In this document: one piece after another, positions 53,671 to 64,000 of the stretch
Numbering within the stretch: position 1 is the first letter of the stretch
How the letters are laid out: every line of letters begins with the position of its first letter
Origin: Aphelocoma coerulescens
Taxonomy: Eukaryota; Chordata; Aves; Passeriformes; Corvidae
Reading direction: 5' to 3'
Assembly: GCF_041296385.1 (NCBI RefSeq)
Contig: NC_091020.1
Location: 31,514,001 to 31,578,000 of the forward strand
DNA length: 64,000 bases
The notes under the pieces: model-generated
Database searches by the model: none
What the model was told of the DNA's origin: nothing
The model's input: the letters and a program-made list of their open reading frames with translations, nothing else
Program-made: the position numbers and the translations under genes

Positions 53671-54419
53671 TACTCAGGTCCTAGGAAGACATTAGTATTC
53701 CCTCTCTCTTGCCTCAAGTTCACTGAAACAGCCACATCCAGCAGCCCATTCTGAACTGTTTGGTGGGAGGGAAATGTAAGGAGCACATGTGATCTTCACA
53801 CTAAGAATGCCAAAATATGAGTGTTTTCATGGCTTCTGTAGTAGCTTCACTTGAGGGGTGAGCAGGAGGGTGAAAACCCACAAGAGAGGTGTCCTGTAGC
53901 TGAGGGAAACATTCTCTGAAGAATTATTCCTTCTCCCTGCACAGGAGCAGCACAATGGTTGTCACACCAGCCAGGCCCAGGTTTCTTAACTAGAATCTTG
54001 CTTCTTTAAAAAAGGCTTTAACAATTTCCATGAAAAAGGCAGTTAAAGCTGCCTGCTTGACTTCATAAGCCCCTAGGGCAAAAGTCCAACCCACAGGAAG
54101 TCTAAAATTTCTGAGGTTGTGAAATATGATGGTAAAACTGCTAAAATGAATTGGTCACAAATATTTCTTCCCTGTTTTTTTTCCTAATCTCAGCAGTCAA
54201 GTGGAAAAGGTTCAGTTTTAGGTCCAGTTCCGTCTGTAAATGGCTCCATTGAACTGTTGAGTTAAATGGAACCCAACCTGGCTTCATTACCTGACTGCTT
54301 CTTGTACTGGAAGAGGAAAGAGATATATTTACCTTTGTACTGCTTTTCAATTGGAGTTTTACATCTCCATGCAGCATTTTTGCCTTCCTGCCTGACAGCT
54401 GCCATGCCTTACTCTACTA

Positions 54420-54490
54420 AATCACTATCCCACTATTTGCTTTTTCACTGTAAATCACCTTGAGAGACGCTATATAAAACTAAATTGATT
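54420..54490 (+). repeat. Possible ancient L2-type LINE/SINE tail
   Basis: TCACTGTAAATCACCTTGAG followed by AGACGCTATATAAAACTAAA and TTGATTTGAAA resembles the common vertebrate L2-clade 3' tail (CGCCTTGAG ... GGCGCTATATAAATAAA with TTGAAT repeats). The match is short, and the sequence upstream (54190-54420) is not recognised. Confidence 0.45.
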
Positions 54491-57400
54491 TGAAATGGCT
54501 CTTAAGACAGTCTCCATATGCCATTATAGTTTATATTTGGACTCAGCTGGGTACTAAAAATGTTACTGAACAGGATGTCTAATGTGTATTGTTATCCCCA
54601 TTAAAATACTTCACAGAATATGAAGAACGGCAACAGCATTAATTTTCTTATCTGAATTCCTGTCCAGTCTCCTTTCCTCCAGGAAATGAACAGAATAAAG
54701 GCCATGTTTGCACTTTCTTTGCTGCAAGAGGTTAGCTGGGCACAGCAATAACCTCCTTACTCCAGTCTACGGCTAGCAGTGGGGATTTTGGTAAACAAAA
54801 CGATGTCTTTGTTTTTATGAACAATTATAGGATAAGGAAGGGAGGGAAAAGTCCCTTGAAAGGGGCTCTGGCTGATCAGCAATGCCTGACCTTCCACTTG
54901 TCTACTGGCTAAAATGTGCCCTTCTCTCAAATCAGTTGTTTATGGAGAAGAAAACTTCTCTGTAAGATGGGTTAGATGAAATTAAAATGACACATGACCC
55001 CTTCTGCTGGGCCAGGCCATGCAGCTGAGTCAGGCTCCTGCTCACAGACACCTCTCCCAGCTCTGTGCACCATCAAAGTAGTTTCCTTTTGGCCATTGCT
55101 TTAATCCTGAAAACAAGGATCTTGGCCTCTCTCCTTGAGACTTCTTCCCTCCTTCTTATTTTCACCACCAAAATAAATGCAAACTTCAGCACTTGTGCTT
55201 CTGAGTGAGTCATCTTTGCTGATCAGTGAAGCCCTTCCATCTCCCAGAAGGGAAGTTTCATCTATCACTTCTTGATGATTCTGGCTGAATCCTGCAGGTC
55301 ACACCACACCAAGAATTGGATTCAAGTCCTGAGACCTCTTTCTCTAAGTGTTTAGTTTTACTACATGCCTCCTGGGGAACATGTTATAATTAGTTTTTGG
55401 GATGGCCAAAACAAAAACTGAATGCCACTCTAAGGGAAGCAGTAGAAGATAGAAACATTAGGCTTCTGTAAAGCAATCTGCAGAGTTTAATGCGAGACAG
55501 AGGCTCTGTGTTTTGAAAGGTGAGCCTTCAGGGACTGTTTTCTACATTGTTATCTTTCTCCTACAAATTCAGCTTATATCACTTATATCCAGCAAGTCAT
55601 CACTGTCCCCCTGTAAGCTTATTATCTTGCTGATAAAAGGCCAGCACAGTATCTCTTTTCACTGGCTGCAGTGGATGGCCCCTTAAGACTTGGTCCAAGA
55701 CTTATCTCTACAGCTAGTTTTCAAATTTTTCTAAACCCTATGCATTTCATTAATGACCCAGTTGAAGTAAGCAATGAATGAGGTGCCTGTCTATCCACAG
55801 GGTGTTACATGGACTCGGGATGGGCTAGAATTATTTACTTGCTCAAAGCCTTATTCACTGCATCCTTTGGGTTCCTATTAGGAGACTTTTCAGGATGCTA
55901 AATGCTTAAGTAGAAATCCTGGCATCGCTTGAGCCAGGAGAATTTTGCTATTTAATTAATTACCCTGGGACTTTGCCCTTTGCCTCAATGGATTTCTCAT
56001 CTCCCCTTTCTATTGACTTCACTACTCTACGAGTACCATTTTAGCCAGACATGATAGCATTACTTAGGGCTCTGCTTTGCAGCTCGCTTAATCGATACAT
56101 AATCCAGTCCCCAGAGAAATCAATGTATAACTCCTGTTGTTGTTTCAGAGACAGCACAATCAATATCTCTGCTGATCACTGTCTGAGTCCAGGAAAGTAC
56201 CTTCTCAGTGGGCATTCTGAAAAAGCTCATCTTTCCAAAGTTCAGTTCTGGGAAAATATCTGAGAGGCAGAACGGCAACCGTGTTACTCAAATTAATGCT
56301 TTCTAGTCAGAATTTATTTTAATAAGCATTTGTCTGTCACTGGGGCCGGGCCGTAATGTAGTGTGGTGGGGAAGCTGAAAAATCACAGTGTTGCCTTGAT
56401 TAGGAGTCCCTTTGCTGTGGTCTCAGGCAAAAAGGCTTTTTTCTCACGGTTTGCTCGAGTCCTATTTCCTCATGCTTTACCCACTGTTTATAGTACAAAT
56501 GTTAGTTAACTAAACACTTACTGAGGGCTTCTGTCTCTTGCAGTGGTGCCAGACTGCAGGAGAGTCTATGGAAACAACATGGAGCCTGCCCTGTCCTGAT
56601 GCTGCTGTCCCAGATTAGGTCCTTGGGTGGTCCCGTGTCCTGTCCTTTAGACTTAGGGAGGGGGCTGCATTTGCAATGCCTTTGCTCACGGTGGTAGAAG
56701 GTCTGGGCTGGAGTCATCCACTGGTTTTGTGCTAATCAGTGCTATTGAAGCTCTGTTTGTCCTTCCCTGTTCTGGAGAGGTTACACTCCCTAGTGTACAT
56801 GCCTCGTAACTGTTTGTCATTTGTGGTCAGGAAAAGCATTGGGATGCCGTGGTCATTGGGCAAAAGCCTTCTGGCTTCCCTGTGTTTGCTGGAATTACTC
56901 TGACTTGACCCTTTAGAAAATGGAAACTCGTTTCCACTAATGGATGTCAGCCACACATATAAACCTGGCTTACATCTGTCTGTGAGGCAGGGCAGGCCCC
57001 CCAGCCTGCTCCAGCTCCTCCCGGAGAGCAGCCAGACCATCCGAGAGGACTCTGCAAACAAAGAGCAGATCTGCTCTGGGTTATCTGGCAACGGGAAGGC
57101 TGTACTTGCCTGCCCTTGGCTAATGAATATGCTAATTATAGTTTCCTCCTCTCTGTTTCAAGGGTCATCTTTTCCCTATCCTCTCTGCATGCCCCTCATG
57201 ACTTATATTCGGTTTGGATTATCCAGTGGCCAGGGAAGTTAATTCTAAAAAGCTTTCAGGTCCATTCAGCTTTCCCAGAAACAGCCTCTTCTGCCTGAAA
57301 ATTTTGCCCACATGGGAAAAAAGGAATCAGCCTTTTCCAGCTGTCTGGAACACTGACTTGCAAAACTTCCAGAAATCTGCAGGAGATGGCTTTTGTGTGT

Positions 57401-60400
57401 TTGCACAGAATGACATTAAAATAGACCTCCGGTGAGTCCAGCCTCTTGCATTCCCAGCACTCAGCCTTGGAGGCATCTGGATTGGAGAGATGAGATGGCT
57501 CTTTCTTCCCACTGGCTACGGGGAGCCCGGGGAGACCCTGAGTGTCTCAGCTTTTAGATGTTTAAAGATTGATGAGGTGAATTCCTTGCTAGGTGTAATG
57601 CAGAATACATTAAATTACCTTCCATGGCATATCCACACAGGTTTCTCTGCACAATTTCTCAATAGTTCAGGAGTCCTTTGAAGACCTGACCTCCACAGCC
57701 CTTCCATCCCCTCACTTGCTGCAACTCTACTGATTGGTTCAGTTTCAGATTTCTGAAGCTAAAAGCATAATGGGTCAAATAATGTCTCCCTGAGCTCAGG
57801 ATTCCTTGTGCTAAACTCAGAAGCAGTAACAGGCAACCCTATGTTTAATCCCAACAAAGAAGAGAATGAAGAGGCACATGGTGATAATGGAAATTAATCA
57901 TACCTTATTTCTCAACTGATTGCCTTGTAATAGGAAGTTAGGATTCTGGAAAAACATCTGGAGACTTCAGCATCTTGTGAGTAGCCTCACAAGAATGGGC
58001 CAGGGCAAATTCAGATGAGATGCCTGAGGCTGACACCTTTGTCTGGGATGACACAACTAGAAGAATCAGTAAGCTGATAAAGTTAGATTGTGCTATTTTA
58101 ACTTGGAACCAGGAATCACAGGATTACCATAAGGAGGGTTTTAAATTTCACAGAAAAAAAATATATTTCATTTCCTTAAAATATTGCTAGATAAGTGTAA
58201 AAAGTGAGATTTATTTAAAAAGTCTTTTTTTTACAAATTGATTTAGAAATCATCGGCATATTTAAGTTGTGGATATGTGACACTTCAAGCTATTCGTGTT
58301 TAATATTTTTTCCCAATAATGCAACAGCACTTTAAAAAGTCACTTAACCTGCTTGCCAAGCCTCAGCTAGTATGCTAATTTATTATTTTTTAACCAAGTC
58401 AGACTCTGACCTGAGTCCAAAATCAAGCATATAGCAAGTTTATTATCCTCGCAGTGATGTTGTTTGTCCAACTAGCCAAAGTGAGGAAGAGTGGAATATG
58501 CCACTGCAAACAGCATGTCATTCCCTACAATAAATGTCTTCCCTTTCTGTTCTTTGCAGATGGCTGCTCCCATATGACTGCTAATGGATCGTGTGATCCA
58601 GGTGATATGGGAATGCCCTGTTTCCAGCAGTGCTAGCAGTGATTTTGTTTGCCTTCCTGGGTGTTTCCAGTCTTTCTGTGAGTGGTTCCTGCCTGATGGT
58701 TGTTTAATTCCTTTCCTAATTCTTTTCAAGACCTTCCTGGACTCTCTTTTGGATTTTCATTTCTTCATTCAACTGTTTCCTCAGGATTTTGACCTGCTAA
58801 TGGAAAAAGATGAAGGCAAATTCCATAGAATCCCCCCTGGAAAGTGATGGCAAAGCAGCCATGGAGTGGAGCTCAGGGGGGGATCAGGCTTCGGCTTGCA
58901 AGGGAAGGGTTACTGCTGTTTACAGCCTTGTGTCTCAGGAGTGAATTCAAGCAGGGATCTGTTTTTTCCTGCAAGAAAGCCATTCAGTAACGTTGAGGTT
59001 GTAAATGAGTGTTTATATGTTTAGGAAAATTTTATTTTTTTTTTTATGGAACAAATGACATTTGGTTTACCAGAGGAAGCCAAGCTATGACTATTGCAAC
59101 ATAAGGTTGCTTGCTAATGTTTAGGCCATCCATCAGTGCAGGGGAATGTTGAAAGGTAGGAAGGTCCTGATAAAAGGCTGGACACTGGATGTTATCCAAA
59201 CCTATTAAGTACATGTGACAAGAGAAAAAAAACTTCTTGAGAAGAGAAGCTTTCAGAATTGTCCTGTCATGTTTTCTGCTAGTAATAGTGGAAATACCAT
59301 TCTTCTCCCAAAAAGCTTTATCAAACATCTGGCTGCTCGTAGCAGTTCTCTGTAGCCATGGATCCATTGGGTTGCTTACAAAAGTGGTTCTGTGACTCTC
59401 CAAAGGATTTTGAGCAGCCTCGCTGTGGGGTGGATAGAATATCCTGCTTGATGTCCACCTTCTCTTCTACTCTGTTCCTTAAGCTGCCCCCCTCATCCTG
59501 AAAACAGGTACAGGTTGTTTAATCTCTTTTCATCCTTTAATCTGGGTGCAAAATGCTTTTAAGGCAGAAAAAGAGCAACAGCAAGTAAACCAAAACTTTC
59601 CCTTCCCCTGCTTTAAAGCGAGTTTATTTAAAACAATTTCAGCTGGCTGGTTTATGAGCACCCCTCCACCAATAAACCTATTGTCTGCAGAAAGGAGGAA
59701 AAATGTGTTTCTTTGGTGAAGAAACCTCTATGAGCATGCTTCTAAAGAATTATTTTAAAAGTATGGGTAGGAAAGGACTAGGGTTTGAAGATCCAGAAAA
59801 ATACCCTGCCAAGCACTTCTTATGAGGCCAAATTTCTCACTAATTGAAGTCAAAAGCATATCTTCTGTGCTGACCAGTTTAGATCCTTAAAATAAGCTGT
59901 ACCAAAAACCCCATAGCTGGTTGGAATTGCGGTGAGTGTTTCTGTTTAATTGAAGAGTATAAAGTCTGCAGCTGATTCACTGGACTTGCAAAAGAAGATG
60001 ATGAAGCAACTAAATTTTGTCTCATGGGACAATTTGTTATTTCAAAATTACTTTCTATGAGGCTTTGGCTGTTTAACCTCTGGTCACCTATAGGAGCCAG
60101 GAAGAGTTTTCTCCTTCTTGAGCCTAGGCAGCCTTTTCTCTTCCTTTGTTGCTCCAAAACTCATGTTGTGGTTATGCCCCCAAATTTCTCTGAATCAAAT
60201 AAGCCAACATTCCAAGGAAACCACACTTTGGACTGAAGAGCTTTATGTAGGAAACACGTTGACTCACACCATGCGCATGGCAGTTGCTTGTTTGCCACTA
60301 TCGGGAGCCGAAATGTGGTTTCTAGAAAGGAGTGGCTACAAAAATGTCTACTGACAAGAGGAAAAACAAGGTATAGCCAGATAGCAGGCCCTGTTGGTGA

Positions 60401-60964
60401 CTAACAGGAGAGCCAAAAAATAATTCATATACTTCCTATGCACTTGTCAGAAAGGAAACCTCAGAGGCTGGTGTTTTTCCAAGGAAGGGCATAGTTCTAG
60501 ACTACAGCTTGTATCCCAGCACCAAAGAGGAAGAATGCTGGAAACCCAGGGAGGAAACTTGTCCTTTTTCTGCTGCTGGGCTTGCTGAGGCAAGGAGTCC
60601 AGGGCAAGTGAGAGAGCCTGAAGCTACATCAGATCCACTGCAAGAACTGAGGTGGTAGCATGACCCTTTGTTTAGCACTGGTACAACCCCTCCAGGCAAG
60701 AGCATGCTCAGCTGCTTGCTGAGGGCTCTGTTGTCTCCAGTCATTGTATTTTTCTGTGTGTCAACATGTGTTTTGATAGCTTAGTAGCATATGAGGGAAA
60801 ACAGATTTGTCATGACTCCACCAGCTCAGCTTGCAGCTACAAAACAAACCCCACAGCTGACAGGCGCTGCTGATTTGCTTCCCTCAGATACCAGCGAGTG
60901 ATCCTGCCCTCAGTACTGAAAATGCCATTTGGCCAGGGAAGAGGATCAGGCTCAATATTTTCTC

Positions 60965-61030
60965 TGCTGTTGACCCTCTCTGTAATCTTGGATGAGGTAT
61001 TTCATATCTTTGGCCCCTGCTCCCACTCCC
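60965..61030 (+). repeat. Weak MIR-like relic
   Basis: CTCTCTGTAATCTTGGATGA, GGTATTTCATATCTTTGGCC and CCTGCTCCC resemble 'tgtgaccttgggcaagtcatttaacctctctgggcctcagttcccc'. Similarity is low and chance is possible. Confidence 0.3.
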
Positions 61031-61593
61031 AGGGCTGATGAGATTGGTTTGCTTTGGAAGCTCTGGCTCTCATGACGTGTCTGTAGGGCCTGGCACTACG
61101 GGCCCCCATCCTTAGGTGTCATGTCTGCACACTGTTGTAATAGATAAATTGCTACTAATAACACGGGGCCTTCCATACTCCCCATCCACCTCACTGCCAA
61201 TTCCTACATCTGTCATCTCAAAGCAAATATCCTGGAATTATGAAGCCTTTTGCTTCACTGGTTCGCCTCATACAGACCCAAATGACTGTGGCAGGGAAAA
61301 AAAAATAGTAAAAAAGAAAATGGAGAAGTTGATTAGTTAAAGCTGCTCCTGATGTAGAATTGGCTGTTTACTACACTTACAGCTAAAACTGAACAGATAA
61401 GATCAGACACAGGGAAAGGCAAAAGAATGTTCCAACATTTTTGTGCGTAGCACCAAAGGGCGTCAGGAGACTGCGTGTGCTGTGACGGTGCTGGGATCCT
61501 TTCCCTCACCAAGGGAATGCCCAACTTTGATTTCCCAAAATCAAAATACAGCCCAGACATTCCATCTCCTCATCTGCTGCTCTCCTCTGAATT

Positions 61594-61651
61594 TCATGAT
61601 AGGACTCAGTGATCTTAAAGGTCTTTCCCAACCTCAAGGATTTTGGATTCT
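61594..61651 (+). mobile_element. CR1 LINE 3' end, sense, short
   Basis: TCATGATAGGACTCAGTGAT, CTTAAAGGTCTTTCCCAACC and TCAAGGATTTTGGATTCT match the last 55 bp or so of CR1. The terminal octamers are worn. Confidence 0.75.
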
Positions 61652-64000
61652 CCCTGTCAGTGCCTTCACACTTTCCTGCAGTCAGTCCCTGGCTGCATGG
61701 TCGGAACTTCCCCAGCTGTAGCTTGGACTACTGGATAAAGCCAGAATTTCCAGGTTTTTGTGTATGAACTCTTCTCGTCCCATCATGCATCATCTCACAC
61801 AAAAAGTTCATTTTAGCCTGTTTCTGTCATCGTTTTGAGGTCTCTACTAGTAGCAAATCTGTGTGGAGATTTTCAAACAGATTATATGTGGAACATTGCT
61901 GTCAACATCTGAAAATACACATATCATGAAGACAAATGCTTGGAAGCAGAGACAGCTCAAGGAAAGTTACAGCTTGAACTTTTGTCCATTGACTGAAACG
62001 TTTTTAATTGTTTTAAGCTAGTTTGTTGTGGAATGTTTTCATAACCTGAAACATAACATATGCTGCACGTTATTTATTTTACGCAAGTGACTTTTAAAAT
62101 AACTCATTATGTTTCAGTATCAGCTGCATGCCTGAAACTTGCCAGGAAAGCAATTGTGTTTGTGACAGAAGTTTGCATGAGGTCTATTCAATCTAAAGAG
62201 TGTGGCATCTTTCTGGTTCATATAGTTTCTGTAGTGATGAACAGTCATGCTTTAAGGCACCCTGATGACTCACATTCACTGGCAGGAGCTGCTATGAAAT
62301 GAAAGCCTGTACTTCTAGGTTTCTATTCTTTATTCACTAATTGCAAGCTACAATTAGACTGATTTGAGGAATCTGAGCATATCTAGCTTTCGTTTATCTC
62401 AGTGAGACTTCTTTGATTTCAGTCACAGGTGATGATCAGATCTTCTGCAAAACACATCTCTTAACCTTCTGCTCACTGTTCTGTAAAATATTGTGAGATT
62501 GCCACCTAGCTCGTAAAGATTTATTCCTGCAATGAAGCTTTAATATTTTGAGGTCCTTAGATGGAAGTCACTGTGTAAGGATGAAGAATTACCTCTGAGC
62601 TATGGACCTGCTCTGTTTCTTGAGAAGTCAGTCTGGCCAAACTCAATGCTCTCCCTTTTTCTGGTCTGAAGTTCAGGGTTCTGCAATCCATGTCATTTAT
62701 TTTTTTGGGAGACAGTGATGATTGAGACAGGTCTTTGAAGCGGGACTGTTCATTTGCAAAGAGGATTCTTATTCCTTTACTCAGAGCTACAGGTTTCCTT
62801 TGGTGAGCACTCAGCATACAAACTCCCTTCCTCATCTGTTCTCAGGGCCATGCCATGTGCCTGTGTTTTATGAAGCCCAGTGTTTTGCAAAATCGTTGGT
62901 ACAAAGGACTGGGAAAGGGCTCAAGAGCCTCTTGCATTGAACAGAGATCAAATGCACTTAGATGATCAACAGATGTCTGAGTGCCCTTGGAGGTCTTTCA
63001 GACCTCTGAGAACAGATTCCACAATATTCATAGGCCTGTTCTTCTGCTTCCCTGTGTGAAAAATTAGAATAAGAAGCCTTCATATCCAATTAAGTAGATT
63101 TCTTCACATCATTCCCCCAGTGCAGAGCAGAATAATTGATCCCTGCCCTCTTTATTAAAAACATTTCTATATTATAAGACCTTTATCAAGTTTCACCCTT
63201 GCTTTTCCAGACTAAACAGATCTAGTTCCTCGGTGCTTTCCTCTGGGCTCTTTTTCCTAGGCATGTTTCTTAACTCTCCAGGCACTTGGTGCTCTATAGG
63301 TTTCTCAAATGGTGGTGACCCCAGCTGGATATGTCTTTAGCTGGAGTCTCAACACATCCCTCTCAGTCCACTTTGTCACTTGGGCACTTTTCCTGTGGAA
63401 ACAGCAGTGTTAAACACAGTGAGCCAGCTCGGCCCGTGCAGGTTCGTGTTGTGCGTTCATCTATTCTGGGCTCTGTGCAGTTCCAGGGAATACCTGGGGA
63501 CACCTGCTTCTCACCTCACCCCCATTCCAGAATTGTGAACCCCGGCTTCTGGGCTGCCAGGAAAATGCTTCTGCTCCTTGAAAGTGCCAATCTCTGCTTG
63601 CTGGCTGCCTGCTTTCACCTCCACAGTCTTGGAGGCAACACCTGTAGCGCACCACACCTTGCGCTGTAAACATTTGGAAGTTCTCTCATGAGAAAAGGTA
63701 GAACAAATAACAGATTTTCATTAAAAAGTAAGAGAGAAGGTCTTCTGAATGCCTCCCCTGGTACTGCCAGCACTTCAGCTTGTTTGATAAAGAATTTGAT
63801 TTGCTGATAGATCAGCAGAAGGTCGGATGTCCCCCACACAGTCACAGGGGAAACACTGTCTGAGAGATGTTGTGAGTCCCATGGCAAACACACAGAGATG
63901 ACTTTAGGAGAAGGTTTATTTGCTGGCTGTCCTGTTCAGTGAACTCAGCAAGGGCTGGGTCTTGGAGGTCTGAGAGAAATAGCCTGTAGCAAAAGTTACA

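Overview
The window looks like a piece of a bird genome, most likely a songbird or other passerine, lying almost entirely in introns of one vertebrate gene. Three things support this. Single-copy exons are flanked by GT/AG splice sites. Many scattered fragments end in the CR1 LINE 3' signature (ATTCTGTGATTCT-like), which dominates avian repeats. One tRNA-Ile-derived SINE fused to a CR1 tail (33375-33515) matches the TguSINE1 type, which I know as passerine-specific. The species cannot be named from the sequence alone. There are no operons, CRISPR arrays, rRNA genes or intact mobile-element coding regions.

The one protein-coding gene I can support is GRK5 (G protein-coupled receptor kinase 5), on the + strand. 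The window holds coding exons 2 (8292-8387), 3 (41953-42065) and 4 (50319-50396). Together they encode about residues 18-113: the basic lipid/calmodulin-binding N-terminal stretch and the start of the RGS-homology domain. Exon 1 lies upstream, and the rest of the RGS-homology domain, the kinase domain and the C-terminus lie downstream. Splice phases join perfectly (1 to 1, then 0), and all six visible splice signals are canonical.

Layout: 1-8291 is the end of intron 1, with a probable sense-oriented solo LTR at 3681-4428, a sense CR1 fragment at 6023-6260 and an antisense CR1 fragment at 8006-8171 close to exon 2. 8388-41952 is intron 2 (33.6 kb), with CR1 pieces, the TguSINE1-like element, a C16 tract, poly-T tracts and a GC-rich patch with an LTR-like 3' end (38640-38900). 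42066-50318 is intron 3 (8.3 kb), with ancient MIR/L2-like remnants, a GC-rich patch and a sharply bounded 50-bp direct repeat in two copies 1.5 kb apart. 50397-64000 is the start of intron 4 (at least 13.6 kb), with CR1 fragments, a short CpG-rich patch at 53100-53280 and an L2-like tail.

No new protein-coding system is visible. The observations most worth checking are the unexplained 50-bp repeat pair, the LTR with its three 11-bp GC-box-like repeats inside GRK5 intron 1, the intronic CpG patch, the ancient SINE relics, and the frame-preserving structure of GRK5 exon 2.
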